In this document: in pieces, positions 26,867 through 38,270 of the stretch
How positions within the stretch are numbered: position 1 is the first letter of the stretch
Layout of the letters: each line of letters begins with the position of its first letter
DNA from: Candidatus Izimoplasma sp. ZiA1
GTDB lineage: Bacteria; Bacillota_I; Bacilli_A; Izemoplasmatales; Izemoplasmataceae
DNA: 64,000 bases
Direction of reading: 5' to 3'
Assembly (NCBI GenBank): GCA_002285055.1
Contig: NQYJ01000004.1
Location: 1-64,000 of the forward strand
Made by a program: the position numbers and the translations under genes
The notes under the pieces: generated by a model
Told to the model about the DNA's origin: nothing
The model's input: only the letters and a program-made list of their open reading frames with translations
Database searches by the model: none

Positions 26867-27571
26867 TTACTTAATTCGTTTTAAAATCTCAATGTACGCT
26901 TCTTCAATACTTCCTAAATCTCTTCTAAATCTGTCTTTATCTAATTTTTCCATTGTATCTTTATCCCATAAACGGCAAGTATCAGGACTAATTTCATCAG
27001 CCAGGATAATTTCACCTTTAGAGTTTTTACCGAATTCAATTTTAAAATCTACTAGGATAATGTTTTCTTTGTCAAAGATAGTTTTTAATATATTATTGAT
27101 TTTTGCAGTTTCACTATAAATGTATTCAAGTTCTTCATATGTAACAATTCCAAGAGCAACAGCATGATGATCATTGATTAAAGGATCTCCTAATTCGTCA
27201 TCTTTTAAACATATATCAAAAACTGTGTTTACTGGTTTTGTACCTTCTTTTATATTTAATCGTTTAGCCATAGAACCAGCAATAATATTTCTTACAATTA
27301 CTTCAATTGGAATGATAGATACTTTTTCACATAATTGTGAAAAATCATCGATACGTTTTATAAAGTGGGTTTTAATCCCTAAATCATGTAGTTTTGTGAA
27401 CAAAACTTCTGTGATTTGATTGTTTAAGACACCTTTGTTTTTGATTTGAGCTTTTTTAACACCATTAAATGCAGTAGCGTCATCTTTATAATATATAATT
27501 ACTTCGTTTTGATTGTCAGTACTATAAACTTTTTTAGCTTTACCTTCATACATTAAGTTTGCTTCATTCAT
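26867..27571 (-). CDS. purC: SAICAR synthetase
   Basis: PurC joins aspartate to CAIR. The 234 residues open [12 protein letters not shown], and contain [28 protein letters not shown] and [13 protein letters not shown]. Its stop codon lies inside the purF ribosome site, and its ATG overlaps the purL stop by one base. Confidence 0.97.
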   Translation of the reverse strand: MNEANLMYEGKAKKVYSTDNQNEVIIYYKDDATAFNGVKKAQIKNKGVLNNQITEVLFTKLHDLGIKTHFIKRIDDFSQLCEKVSIIPIEVIVRNIIAGSMAKRLNIKEGTKPVNTVFDICLKDDELGDPLINDHHAVALGIVTYEELEYIYSETAKINNILKTIFDKENIILVDFKIEFGKNSKGEIILADEISPDTCRLWDKDTMEKLDKDRFRRDLGSIEEAYIEILKRIK

Positions 27572-30500
27572 TAGTTTAACTCTCCTTTTTTAGTGAAATA
27601 ATTAATTGCGTTTTTAAATATATTTTGTGAACTTATATTCGGTATATTTTGATATAGTTTATTGTCATATCGTTCACTATGACCCATTTTCCCAAGGATT
27701 AAACCATCTTTTGATATTATTCCTTCAACAGCATAAGTAGAACCATTAGGGTTATACAGAGGGTTGTAAGTTGGGTTATCATGTTCATCAACATATTGGA
27801 AGGCTAGTTGATTGTTTTCTACTAGTGATTTAAAGGTTTCTTCATTAACCACAAACTTACCTTCTCCGTGTGATACTGGGATTAAATGTGTTGATTCTAA
27901 TTTAAAATCATATAACCAAGGGCTGTTTACTGAACAAACCTTTGTTTTAGCGATTTTAGAGATGTGACGATTTATTGTGTTTTTAAATAATGTTGGATCA
28001 TCTTCTTTAATAGGTGATACATTTCCACTAGGAAGGAGTCCTGATTTAACTAAGGCTTGGAATCCGTTACATATTCCTAAGATAAGGCCTTTTCTAGCTA
28101 ATAAGTTTTCAATACTTTGTTTAACTGTTTCGTTCATTAAGACATTTGCGATAAACTTACCAGAACCATCAGGTTCATCAGCACTACTAAAACCACCACT
28201 AAACATTACAATATCTGTTTCATCAATTAGTTTACTTAGTTGTGAGATTGAAGATAATGTATCTTTAAATGTTTGATTAGTAAAAACAAATGTAGTAACT
28301 TCTGCACCTTCTTTTGTAAAAGCAGCAGCAGAATCGTATTCACAATTTGTACCTGGGAATACTGGAAGTAGTACTTTTACATTGTTTTTACCAAGAGCAG
28401 TAATTTTGTTTGTTTTTGTGTTTAGTTTAAAGTCTTTCATGATTTGTTCATCCTTATGAACAATAGGATAAACATCTTTGTATAACTTTTGGTTAAGTTT
28501 AACTAACTCTTTAATAGTGAAGACTTGATTATTTATTTCAACGATGTTTTCACTTGTTGTTTTACCTAAATAAATAGCGTTTGGATAATCAAGTTTTTTG
28601 TCTGTTTCAATAAGTATTGAACCATAGTCATAATTAAATAAGTTTAAATCTGTATATACCTTGACACCAATTTGATTTCCGAACGTTGGTTTAATAATAG
28701 CTTCTAATAGGCCTCCGCTATCTAGGCTGTAAGCAGAGAAGATTTCTTTATCTTTGATGAGGTCAAAGATAAAATTATAGTTTTGGTTTAATTGTTCAAA
28801 GTTCGGGTAATCAAATTGGTTTTGGGTATGCTTAATTAAATATAAGTTACTGTTTTCTTTTTTAAACTCAGGTGATATAACTGTGTTAATATCTCCGGTT
28901 TTAACAGCAAAACTTATAAGTGTTGGTGGAACTTTTAAATCATTAAATGTTCCACTCATTGAATCTTTACCACCAATAGCTGGGGCTTTAAAAGCAAGTT
29001 GTGCTTCAAATGCACCAAGTAGTGCTCCTAGTGGTTTACTCCATTTAACTGGATTATTCTCTAATTTTTCAAAATACTCTTGAAAACTAAAACGAATGTT
29101 TTCATGGCTTATTCCTGATGAAACTATTTTTGAAACTGATTCAATAACACTATACATTGAACCAAGATAAGGACTTTTTTCAGTTAAGTAGGGATTATAA
29201 CCAAATGTCATAATACTTACTGTGCTTGTATCTGCATTTAACACAGGTATTTTATGAATGCTTGATTGTGTTTTAGTTAACTGATATTTACCACCATAAG
29301 GAGCTAAAACAGTTGTTCTCCCGATTGATGAATCAAACATCTCAACCATTCCTTGCTGACTTGCAACGTTTTTATCAGTTATTAGATTGATCATTTTATC
29401 TCTTAATGAAGAACCTTCAATATCTCTGTTTAAAATTGATTTTATATTAGCTTCTTCAAATTTGATTTTAATTTTTTGTTTTACCCCTGATGTATCGATA
29501 AACTCACGACTAAGATTACAAATTATTTGATTATTCCATTTCATAATTAATCTGTTTTCTTTAGTTACTGTAGCAATTACAGATACTTCAATATTTTCTT
29601 TTTCAGCGTAATCTCTAAATTCGTTTAGAGTATGAGCTTCAATTACAACAGCCATACGTTCTTGTGATTCTGAGATTGCTAGTTCAGTACCATTTAAACC
29701 TGTATATTTTGTTGGAACTTTATCTAAATCAATGATCAAACCATCAGCAAGTTCACCAACAGCAACACTTACTCCACCAGCTCCAAAATCATTTGATTTT
29801 TTAATTAGTTTAGTAACATCTTTATTTCTAAATAATCTTTGAATTTTTCTTTCTTCAATAGCGTTACCTTTTTGAACCTCAGCACTTGCCTTATCAACTG
29901 ATTCCTCAGTATGAGTTTTACTACTACCAGTAGCTCCACCAATTCCGTCTTTACCAGTTTTACCACCTAGTAATAAGATTAAATCACCTTCGCTTGGTTT
30001 ATCTCTTCTTACATAACTAGCTTTTACAGCCCCAACAACTGCGCCAACTTCCATCCTTTTAGCCACAAAGCCATCATGATATATCTCTTTAACATTAGAA
30101 GTAGCTAATCCAATTTGGTTACCATAAGTACTATAACCATGAGCAGCTTCTTTACTAATTGTTTTTTGTGGTAATTTACCAGGAATAGTATCTTCAATTC
30201 GTTCGTTGATGTTTTTAGCTCCAGTAACTCTTGATGCACTATAAACATAACTACGACCACTTAGAGGATCACGGATTGCTCCACCAATACAAGTTGAAGC
30301 CCCACCATATGGTTCGATTTCTGTAGGATGGTTATGTGTTTCATTTTTAAACATTAATAACCATTTTTCTTTTGTATCGTTAACAATAACATCAATATAA
30401 ATACTAGCAGCATTTATTTCATCACTAATTTCAATATCATCTAAGTTTCCACGATATTTCTCGTATTTAGCATTGATTGTTGCTAAATCCATTAATGTTA

Positions 30501-31287
30501 TAGGTTTATAATCTCTTTTTAACTCTTTTCTAATAGCTAAATAATCATTAAATGATTTTTCGATTTGTTTTGTTAGTAAATCTTCACTAAAAGTTACATC
30601 TTCAATCACTGTTTCAAATGTTGTATGACGACAATGATCACTCCAGTATGTATCTAAGACTTTAATTTCAGTAATATATGGATTTCTTTGTTCTTCGTTT
30701 TTAAAGTATTCTTGAATGAATAAAAAATCTTCAAAGTTCATTGCTAAACTCATGTCTTTAAATAGATTTTTTAACTCATCTTTATTTAAAGTAATAAAAT
30801 TATTTAAGATTTCAACATCACTAGGTGTTGAATCTTGAGGTAACTCAAGAGTAGTTAAATCTTTTATTCTTGAATCAACTGGGTTGATTAAATATTTACT
30901 AATTTTTTTAAAAACTTCTTGCGACACTTCTTTATTAAATGTGATTACTGTTCCGGTTCTAACAATGATGTTAGAAGAAGGATCAGTTAATTTGATACAT
31001 TCAACACTACTACTAGCGCGTTGATCAAATTGTCCTGGTAAAAACTCAAATGCTAAGTATTGTTTTGATAAATCAATATTATCTAATAAGATATCTTTGT
31101 TTGATTCATAAAACACTTTTGATATAACTTCATCGTATAATGAATCCTCAATATTAAATAAGTCATAAACAAGATAATATGATAAATCTAAGTCATTAAA
31201 GTTAAATGTTGATGCTAAATCGCTAGATAATGCTTTTAACTCGTTTTCAAATCCTAGTTTTCTTTCAATAAATATTCGCTTATTCAT
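27571..31287 (-). CDS. purL: Single-chain phosphoribosylformylglycinamidine synthase
   Basis: Converts FGAR to FGAM with ATP and glutamine. All parts are fused in one 1,238-residue chain: an N-terminal PurS-like region, two AIR-synthase-type domains ([38 protein letters not shown]), and from about residue 970 a PurQ-like class I glutaminase ([41 protein letters not shown] with the Cys, GKMGHSER). This is the clade found in Clostridia and some Firmicutes rather than the separate PurS/Q/L of Bacillus, which explains the absence of purS and purQ here. Confidence 0.96.
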   Translation of the reverse strand: MNKRIFIERKLGFENELKALSSDLASTFNFNDLDLSYYLVYDLFNIEDSLYDEVISKVFYESNKDILLDNIDLSKQYLAFEFLPGQFDQRASSSVECIKLTDPSSNIIVRTGTVITFNKEVSQEVFKKISKYLINPVDSRIKDLTTLELPQDSTPSDVEILNNFITLNKDELKNLFKDMSLAMNFEDFLFIQEYFKNEEQRNPYITEIKVLDTYWSDHCRHTTFETVIEDVTFSEDLLTKQIEKSFNDYLAIRKELKRDYKPITLMDLATINAKYEKYRGNLDDIEISDEINAASIYIDVIVNDTKEKWLLMFKNETHNHPTEIEPYGGASTCIGGAIRDPLSGRSYVYSASRVTGAKNINERIEDTIPGKLPQKTISKEAAHGYSTYGNQIGLATSNVKEIYHDGFVAKRMEVGAVVGAVKASYVRRDKPSEGDLILLLGGKTGKDGIGGATGSSKTHTEESVDKASAEVQKGNAIEERKIQRLFRNKDVTKLIKKSNDFGAGGVSVAVGELADGLIIDLDKVPTKYTGLNGTELAISESQERMAVVIEAHTLNEFRDYAEKENIEVSVIATVTKENRLIMKWNNQIICNLSREFIDTSGVKQKIKIKFEEANIKSILNRDIEGSSLRDKMINLITDKNVASQQGMVEMFDSSIGRTTVLAPYGGKYQLTKTQSSIHKIPVLNADTSTVSIMTFGYNPYLTEKSPYLGSMYSVIESVSKIVSSGISHENIRFSFQEYFEKLENNPVKWSKPLGALLGAFEAQLAFKAPAIGGKDSMSGTFNDLKVPPTLISFAVKTGDINTVISPEFKKENSNLYLIKHTQNQFDYPNFEQLNQNYNFIFDLIKDKEIFSAYSLDSGGLLEAIIKPTFGNQIGVKVYTDLNLFNYDYGSILIETDKKLDYPNAIYLGKTTSENIVEINNQVFTIKELVKLNQKLYKDVYPIVHKDEQIMKDFKLNTKTNKITALGKNNVKVLLPVFPGTNCEYDSAAAFTKEGAEVTTFVFTNQTFKDTLSSISQLSKLIDETDIVMFSGGFSSADEPDGSGKFIANVLMNETVKQSIENLLARKGLILGICNGFQALVKSGLLPSGNVSPIKEDDPTLFKNTINRHISKIAKTKVCSVNSPWLYDFKLESTHLIPVSHGEGKFVVNEETFKSLVENNQLAFQYVDEHDNPTYNPLYNPNGSTYAVEGIISKDGLILGKMGHSERYDNKLYQNIPNISSQNIFKNAINYFTKKGELN

Positions 31288-31290
31288 AAA

Positions 31291-32352
31291 TTACTCCTTA
31301 GTTATTTTGTCTGTTAGTGAGTTAATTTCATTAACTTCTAAATCAGTAATAGTAATATGTCCAATTTTACGGTTAAATTTATTTTCATCTTTATTGTAGT
31401 GATGGATAAAAGCATTTTTTAAAGATTTTGCCTTATCGTAATAACTTGTATTTTGACCAAGAACATTAATCATTAATGTATTACTTAATAAAACTGAGTT
31501 CTTTATAGTTTCATTAGTAATAGCTAAGATATGGTTTTTAAACTGTGAATTATTAGTTCCCTCAATAGTGTAGTGGCCTGAGTTATGAGGTCTTGGTGCT
31601 ATTTCGTTAAAGATGATTTCATCACCTTTAATAAAGTATTCAACAGCAAGTGTTCCGACATAATCAAGTTCTTCAATAATTCTTTTTGAATGTTCAAAGG
31701 CTTTTTTTGTGATGGTTTTATCAAAACTTGATAAAACAGTAGAAGTAAATAAGATACCATTAACATGTTTATTTACAGGGATTGGGTATAAAACGATGTT
31801 CCCATGATTATCTCTAGTTAGTACTGTAGAGATTTCGTAATCAAAGTTAATTTTTTCTTCTAGAATATAATCTTTATCAAATGTAATGTTTAAAGCATCT
31901 TTATAACTTGAAAGTAAGTATTGACCTTTACCATCATAACCAAGTGAGTTAGTTTTTAAGATTGATGGGTAAAATGCGTTTTCTAAGTCTTTTAAGCTAG
32001 TTACTTTTTTATATCTAGGTGTTAGGATATCAAGACTACTAGCAAAAGCTTTTTCGTTTAAGCGATATTTTGAGATTTCTAAGGCGATATGTTTTTGAGG
32101 GATTTTATTAACGTTTTTTTTGATAAAATCCTCATAAATATTTTCAAATTCATATGTTACACAATCTGTAATATCAATTAAATGTTGAACCTTTTCGTAA
32201 TCTGTAAAATCAGAGACAATATGTAAATCTGAATAGGCAATTATTGGAGCATCTTTTGAGGGGTCTAATGAGTATACTTGGTGATTTAGCTTTTTAGCTT
32301 CATGAGCCATCATCATTCCAAGCTGTCCGCCACCGATTATTCCAATCTTCAT
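31291..32352 (-). CDS. purK: N5-carboxyaminoimidazole ribonucleotide synthetase
   Basis: PurK carboxylates AIR at N5 with ATP and bicarbonate; PurE then moves the carboxylate. ATP-grasp protein of 353 residues starting IGIIGGGQLGMMMAHEAK, with ILKTNSLGYDGKGQYLL and FNEIAPRPHNSGHYTIEG. It begins directly after the purE stop and ends three bases before purL. Confidence 0.96.
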   Translation of the reverse strand: MKIGIIGGGQLGMMMAHEAKKLNHQVYSLDPSKDAPIIAYSDLHIVSDFTDYEKVQHLIDITDCVTYEFENIYEDFIKKNVNKIPQKHIALEISKYRLNEKAFASSLDILTPRYKKVTSLKDLENAFYPSILKTNSLGYDGKGQYLLSSYKDALNITFDKDYILEEKINFDYEISTVLTRDNHGNIVLYPIPVNKHVNGILFTSTVLSSFDKTITKKAFEHSKRIIEELDYVGTLAVEYFIKGDEIIFNEIAPRPHNSGHYTIEGTNNSQFKNHILAITNETIKNSVLLSNTLMINVLGQNTSYYDKAKSLKNAFIHHYNKDENKFNRKIGHITITDLEVNEINSLTDKITKE

Positions 32353-32832
32353 TTATAAACTTAACTTTCTATCATCAAATACTTTTTGTGTTTGATTCTC
32401 ACGGTATTCTGATAATTTTATTGCGATTTCTTCATCGTAAATTGATAGAATGCTTATTGCATATAATGCAGCATTTTTAGCTTGATCAATAGCCATTGTT
32501 CCAACAGGAATTCCACCTGGCATTTGCACGATTGATAAAAGACTATCAAGACCATTTAATTTTGAACTTTTAATTGGTACGCCAATTACTGGAAGTGTTG
32601 TTAAACTTGCAACCATTCCTGGTAAATGAGCAGCACCACCAGCTCCAGCAATTATTACTTCTAACCCTCTTGATTTAGCACTTTTAGCATAATCAAATAA
32701 CAATTCAGGTGTACGGTGTGCACTTACAACATCTCGTGAATAACTTATTTCAAATTCTTCAAGGATAATACATGCTTCTTTCATGACTTCCCAGTCACTT
32801 TTTGAACCCATAATAATTCCAATTTTTTTCAT
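32353..32832 (-). CDS. purE: N5-carboxyaminoimidazole ribonucleotide mutase
   Basis: First gene of the ten-gene operon. 159 residues beginning [16 protein letters not shown], then [32 protein letters not shown] and GVPI...[19 protein letters not shown], all class I PurE hallmarks. The frame is open for 18 codons more, but AAGGAG just before the ATG at 32832 fixes the start. The riboswitch terminator lies 25 bases upstream. Confidence 0.97.
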   Translation of the reverse strand: MKKIGIIMGSKSDWEVMKEACIILEEFEISYSRDVVSAHRTPELLFDYAKSAKSRGLEVIIAGAGGAAHLPGMVASLTTLPVIGVPIKSSKLNGLDSLLSIVQMPGGIPVGTMAIDQAKNAALYAISILSIYDEEIAIKLSEYRENQTQKVFDDRKLSL

Positions 32833-32856
32833 AATTTTCTCCTTAAAATATATAAA

Positions 32857-32888
32857 AATGAGGTTTTTCACAAAGAAAAACCTCATTT
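32857..32888 (-). terminator. Riboswitch-controlled terminator before purE
   Basis: On the minus strand AAATGAGGTTTTTC pairs with GAAAAACCTCATTT (loop of five) and is followed by T-rich sequence, between the guanine aptamer and purE. It would halt transcription when ligand stabilises the aptamer. Confidence 0.9.
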
Positions 32889-32909
32889 AATTTTTAAATG
32901 AATGTTTTC

Positions 32910-32979
32910 TTTGCGTAGTCTCACAATTTACGGTGTGAGGTAGAGACTCGTTTACCATATTTAAACAGTTATACGCAAA
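32910..32979 (-). promoter_or_regulatory. Guanine-class purine riboswitch controlling the pur operon
   Basis: The minus strand carries the full purine aptamer. P1 is TTTGCGTA/TACGCAAA. The core has ATATGG, GTCTCTACC and GACTACG, with P2 and P3 arms between. The specificity base in the J3/1 segment GACTACG is C, which selects guanine or hypoxanthine (adenine aptamers have T there). It starts four bases after the guaB stop. A TATACT-like box inside the guaB 3' end could give it a separate promoter; read-through from guaB is the alternative. Confidence 0.93.
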
Positions 32980-32983
32980 AATC

Positions 32984-34465
<1,482 letters not shown>

Positions 34466-34474
34466 CTATAAAAT

Positions 34475-34512
34475 AAAAATGATGGATCTCTTCAACACAA
34501 AGAAATCCATCA
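34475..34512 (-). terminator. Riboswitch-controlled terminator before guaB
   Basis: Minus-strand TGATGGAT pairs with ATCCATCA across a 17-base loop and is followed by ATTTTTATTTT, between the aptamer and the guaB ribosome site (AGGAGG). Confidence 0.85.
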
Positions 34513-34534
34513 AAATTGGTTATGATGGTTGTCT

Positions 34535-34603
34535 TCGCGTAGTCCCACAATTTACGGTGTGAGGTAGAAACTTGTTTACCATATTAAAACTATTATACGC
34601 TTT
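34535..34603 (-). promoter_or_regulatory. Guanine-class purine riboswitch controlling guaB
   Basis: Second copy of the purine aptamer on the minus strand: P1 GCGTA/TACGC, core AATATGG, GTTTCTACC and GACTACG with the guanine-specifying C. The P3 arm (TCACACCGTAAATTGTG) is almost identical to that of the pur operon copy, so the two probably arose by duplication. Confidence 0.93.
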
Positions 34604-34612
34604 GATACAAAC

Positions 34613-34640
34613 ATTATAACAAATCAATTATGAAATACAA
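34613..34640 (-). promoter_or_regulatory. Promoter of guaB
   Basis: On the minus strand TTGTAT (34640-34635), 16-base spacer, TATAAT (34618-34613), immediately upstream of the riboswitch. Confidence 0.75.
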
Positions 34641-34704
34641 TAGTTTTAAAGAAAATTTTAAAAAATCTTATTTAAACTACTATTTATAAACTTTATAATT
34701 TTGT

Positions 34705-34732
34705 TTGAAATTTATATTGATTGTAATATAAT
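34705..34732 (+). promoter_or_regulatory. Promoter of feoAB
   Basis: TTGAAA (34705-34710), 16-base spacer, TATAAT (34727-34732), 24 bases before the feoA start. No clear Fur-type inverted repeat overlaps it. Confidence 0.75.
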
Positions 34733-34755
34733 TGGGTTTGTTAGGAGTGAAGAAG

Positions 34756-34980
34756 ATGAATATTACAGATCTAAATAAATTTGATAAAGCGGTTATTGTA
34801 GCTTTTAACGGGATAGGAAAAGAGTTTAGAAGTAGATTAATGGATATGGGCATTTATGAGAACGCTCATGTAGTTTTACTTAATAAGCTTAGTTTTGGTA
34901 GTTTATACTTAATTGAAGTCGATGATATAGAAATATGTATGAGAAAAGCAGATGCCATAAAAATTGAGGTGCAAAAATGA
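34756..34980 (+). CDS. feoA: Ferrous iron transport protein A
   Basis: A 74-residue SH3-like protein that works with FeoB: GIGKEFRSRLMDMGIYENA followed by LIEVDDIEICMRKADAIKIEV matches FeoA. An upstream ATG at 34732 overlaps the -10 box, so the ATG at 34756, eight bases after AGGAG, is the start. Its TGA overlaps the feoB ATG (ATGA). Confidence 0.92.
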   Translation: MNITDLNKFDKAVIVAFNGIGKEFRSRLMDMGIYENAHVVLLNKLSFGSLYLIEVDDIEICMRKADAIKIEVQK

Positions 34981-36971
34981 TTTTTTTACTCGCAGGTAAC
35001 CCTAATGTAGGGAAATCAACATTATTTAATTTTATGACTCAGTCTCATGTTCATGTTGGGAACTATAGTGGTGTTACTGTTGAAAAACGTGTTCACCATA
35101 TTCGATACTTTGAAGGAGCAAACTTAGTAGATTTACCTGGTACTTACAATGTAAGTCCATCAAGTGAGGATGAGGGCGTTGTTACTTATTCGTTATTAAA
35201 TGAATCATATAATGGAATTATTAATATAATTGATTCAACACATTTAAAAAGAAATCTACATTTAACTGTTCAATTATTAGAACTAGGGGTACCTAGTTTA
35301 TTAGTCTTTAACTTAAAAGATGCTTTAAAAAACAATGGATATATTATTGATACTGATAAGATTAGTGAAATACTTAACGTTGATAGTGTTAGAATTAGCG
35401 CTCGTGAACGTAATAAAGATGATCAAATGAATATCGTTAATAAACTTAAAAACATTGGCGCAATTAAAGCATTAGAACTAGATTACCATGAAGTAATAAA
35501 AGCAGCTATGAAGGAAATTCATGAGTTATTAAGATATGATCAACTTCAAGTTAAGAAAAAATGGTTAGCATTACAATTGCTTGAAGGTAATGATGGTATC
35601 TATAAACATATTGATTTAATTAAAGAAAAAGAAATTAGAGAAATTGTTAAAAAGACAGAAGCGGTTATTATTGAGAATAAAATTGCCTTTTCATTAAAAG
35701 GAGCAATCTTTAATACTAGAAGAGAGTTTATTAGTAATATTGTTGATGAATGTTTAATTAAAGTAGAAGATAAGGAACATTCAAAATATTTTAATCAAAG
35801 AATCGATCGTGTTTTAACACACCCGATGATAGGTATACCTTTCTTTTTAGTTGTTATGTTTAGTGTGTATCAACTAAGTTTTGGAACATTTTTAGGGGTT
35901 GGGAATTTACTAACAACATATTTTGAAATGTTTTATGAAGGAATAGTTATTAATTACATTAGTCAGTTCATTGAATTTATCGGCTTTAGTGGATTTATGT
36001 ATGGATTGATTGTTGATGGGGTTTTAGCGGGAATAGGAGGCGTACTTGTCTTTTTACCGCAAATCTTAGTCTTATTCTTTTTGTTAGCTATCTTAGAAGG
36101 TACAGGTTATATGGCCAGAGTTGCAATTGTAATGGATAAATTCTTATCAAAATTTGGTTTTAATGGTAAAAGTATTGTGCCAATTATTACTGGATTTGGA
36201 TGTAGTGTTCCAGCAATTATGGCAACAAGAACAATTCCTGATAAAAAAGAAAGAATAATTACAATTTTAACAATACCTTTTGTATCTTGTAGTGCAAGAT
36301 TACCTATATATTCAATTATCGTATCAAGTGTTTTTGAAAAACATGTAGCTTTAATAATTATGGGTATATATATATTAGGGATAATAGTAACATTATTAAG
36401 TGCTAAATTATTTAGTTTATCGTTTTTTAAAGGTGCTGGGTCTAAGTTTTTATTAGAACTTCCACCATACCGTATCCCACAACTTAGAACAATTAGTTAT
36501 CAAGCTTTAGAAAAAGCTAAACGATTTGTTAAAAAAGCAGGAACGTTTATTTTAGTAGGCTCAATTATTTTATGGATATTAAGTAATGTTAGTTTATCAA
36601 GTATCAATGTAACTCCTGATACTTCATTATTAAGTAGTATTGCTGGTTTTATCGCTCCAATATTTATCCCAATAGGATTTGGAACATGGGAGGCAACAAG
36701 CGCTTTAATTAGTGGGGTTCTTGCAAAAGAAGTAGTTGTTTCAAGTTTAGAAATCCTTTATATGGGTGATGTAGGTAGTGGATTTACTATGTTATCTGGT
36801 TTATCTTTTGTTGTCTTTAGTAGTTTATATGTTCCTTGTATATCAACTATCGCAACAATTAAAAGTGAAACAAACTCTATTAAATGGACTTTATTCGCAG
36901 TTGTATATCCATTTGTAGTAGCTTATATAGTAGCATCGATAGTCTATTTAATTGGGGGATTCTTTATTTAA
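34977..36971 (+). CDS. feoB: Ferrous iron transporter FeoB
   Basis: Cytoplasmic-membrane Fe(II) importer. The N-terminal G domain has GNPNVGKST (G1), VDLPGTYN (G3) and FNLKDAL in place of the usual NxxD G4; the missing canonical NKxD-like Asn-x-x-Asp spacing is minor, as FNLKD keeps it. A helical linker (about 160-265) leads to eight to ten membrane segments with two Gate domains (GTGYMARVAIVMDKFLSKFG, GFGCSVPAIMATRTI, PFVSCSARLPIYS). 664 residues. Overlaps feoA by four bases and ends at a terminator. Confidence 0.95.
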   Translation: MIFLLAGNPNVGKSTLFNFMTQSHVHVGNYSGVTVEKRVHHIRYFEGANLVDLPGTYNVSPSSEDEGVVTYSLLNESYNGIINIIDSTHLKRNLHLTVQLLELGVPSLLVFNLKDALKNNGYIIDTDKISEILNVDSVRISARERNKDDQMNIVNKLKNIGAIKALELDYHEVIKAAMKEIHELLRYDQLQVKKKWLALQLLEGNDGIYKHIDLIKEKEIREIVKKTEAVIIENKIAFSLKGAIFNTRREFISNIVDECLIKVEDKEHSKYFNQRIDRVLTHPMIGIPFFLVVMFSVYQLSFGTFLGVGNLLTTYFEMFYEGIVINYISQFIEFIGFSGFMYGLIVDGVLAGIGGVLVFLPQILVLFFLLAILEGTGYMARVAIVMDKFLSKFGFNGKSIVPIITGFGCSVPAIMATRTIPDKKERIITILTIPFVSCSARLPIYSIIVSSVFEKHVALIIMGIYILGIIVTLLSAKLFSLSFFKGAGSKFLLELPPYRIPQLRTISYQALEKAKRFVKKAGTFILVGSIILWILSNVSLSSINVTPDTSLLSSIAGFIAPIFIPIGFGTWEATSALISGVLAKEVVVSSLEILYMGDVGSGFTMLSGLSFVVFSSLYVPCISTIATIKSETNSIKWTLFAVVYPFVVAYIVASIVYLIGGFFI

Positions 36972-36976
36972 AAGTA

Positions 36977-37008
36977 AAAAAGAAATCTCTTTTGAGATTT
37001 CTTTTATT
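36977..37008. terminator. Terminator after feoB
   Basis: AAAAGAAATCTC-TTT-GAGATTTCTTTT; also serves the convergent acidic repeat-protein gene at 37017. Confidence 0.85.
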
Positions 37009-37016
37009 TTATACTA

Positions 37017-37397
37017 TTATTCTTCGTCGTCATCATCTTCATCATCTGATGAAAAATCATTTTTATCTAACATGTTTTTGAAAAGTTCTTTAATTTTGTT
37101 TTTACCAAGGAATGGCATTAACATTTCTTCTCTTAGTCCTTCAATTTTTTTACTATGAGCTAATTCATAAATTTCGTTAATTTTAGCTTTTTCTAAAAAT
37201 GGAACTGTAGTCATTATTTTTTTAGCTTGACCTTCTTTGATAAAATGATCAACTATCATATTCATTGTTTCTTGATCAGCGAATGGATAAACCATTGTAA
37301 GTTTCATGTTATTAAGATCACCTTTTAAAGCTTTTTCTACTAAATCCTTGATTTCTTCATCATCTAAGAATGGTAAAAGTGTTGATATTTTTGACAT
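37017..37397 (-). CDS. Acidic helical-repeat protein with four PF(L/A) repeats
   Basis: Not recognised by name. The 126 residues consist of four tandem helical repeats with a Pro-Phe at positions 9-10, 38-39, 66-67 and 95-96, a period of 28-29. Each is followed by a short acidic/amide helix start (DDEEI, DQETM, EKAKI, GKNKI). The last 13 residues are almost all Asp/Glu. AGGAGG precedes the ATG. The C-terminal half of the HTH regulator two genes upstream has a similar roughly 29-residue helical repeat, which suggests the two proteins bind each other or the same partner. Cytosolic; no signal peptide. Confidence 0.65.
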   Translation of the reverse strand: MSKISTLLPFLDDEEIKDLVEKALKGDLNNMKLTMVYPFADQETMNMIVDHFIKEGQAKKIMTTVPFLEKAKINEIYELAHSKKIEGLREEMLMPFLGKNKIKELFKNMLDKNDFSSDDEDDDDEE

Positions 37398-37436
37398 AAT
37401 ATATGTCCTCCTTATATTTTATTATATTAGATTTTT

Positions 37437-37529
37437 AGTTTTTGGTTGATTCACATTTTCAAAAAGGTATTTATTAACTATATCTAATGGTCTTTCTAAT
37501 ATTACCTTTTTTATGTTTGATTTTTTCAT
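37437..37529 (-). CDS. Small 30-residue protein between regulator and repeat protein
   Basis: ATG at 37529 behind AAAGGAG gives a basic 30-residue peptide starting MKKSNIKKVILERPLD and ending NQPN. It lies 20 bases after the HTH gene and 39 bases before the repeat-protein gene on the same strand. The ribosome site is as good as those of its neighbours, which is the main evidence. Function unknown. Confidence 0.5.
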
Positions 37530-37549
37530 AAGATCGCTCCTTTATTTTT

Positions 37550-38131
37550 TTAAGATACCCTGTAATGGTATTGGCTGATCTTGTATTGATAGCTGCCTCT
37601 AATAACATGGGCTCTAACTAACAATGTTTCTTCTTGTGATAGTTGATGGATAATAGATGTTACATTAAAGTCTAATTTATTAGTTAATATAACATTTAAT
37701 AAGTAATTACGTTCTTTTTTGTTTAGATATGGCCATATCTTTTTAATATCAAGCTTGATATTTGAAGAAATAATTAAATCTAAAATGTATTGTCTTTCTT
37801 CAATATTAAACTTATAGAACGCATCAATTATTTGATTGTTAGATGCACTATTTATATAGTCTTTAAATGCAATATCTCGAGGAAGAAAACTTAACATTGA
37901 TTCAAAGTCATTAGAATCAATTTCAGAATCATCTAATAAATAATCAATTGAGATGTTAAATAGTTTCGTTAGTGAAACTAATACTTCAATACTTGGAATT
38001 GATTTTCCGTTTTCCCATTTAGATACTGCTTGATGTGTAACATATAACTTATCAGCTAGTTCTGATTGGGTAAGATTATTTTTAATTCTTGATTCAGTAA
38101 TTTTCTCACCGATTTTTTGTAAATTAATCAT
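37550..38131 (-). CDS. XRE-type regulator with helical-repeat C-terminus
   Basis: Residues 8-62 are a classic Cro/C1-type HTH (TQSELADKLYVTHQAVSKWENGKSIPSIEVL). A linker leads to an alpha-helical C-terminal half in which segments such as FNIEERQYILDLIISSN and YLNKKERNYLLNVILTN repeat about every 29 residues, resembling the repeats of the downstream protein at 37017. It ends with a Tyr/His-rich tail. GGAGGAG precedes the ATG. Likely controls its own three-gene unit; the ligand is unknown and a protein-sensing role for the repeats is inference. Confidence 0.8.
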   Translation of the reverse strand: MINLQKIGEKITESRIKNNLTQSELADKLYVTHQAVSKWENGKSIPSIEVLVSLTKLFNISIDYLLDDSEIDSNDFESMLSFLPRDIAFKDYINSASNNQIIDAFYKFNIEERQYILDLIISSNIKLDIKKIWPYLNKKERNYLLNVILTNKLDFNVTSIIHQLSQEETLLVRAHVIRGSYQYKISQYHYRVS

Positions 38132-38270
38132 TTAATCTCCTCCTCTACACCCTAATTTTATCATAGTGTGTTAATTGTGCAAGCAACTGGTGGTTGAATG
38201 TAGTTTTCACAAGTTTTCCATTTAAAAATAAAGATAATTTGTTATAATAGATATGCTTAGGAGTGATGAC

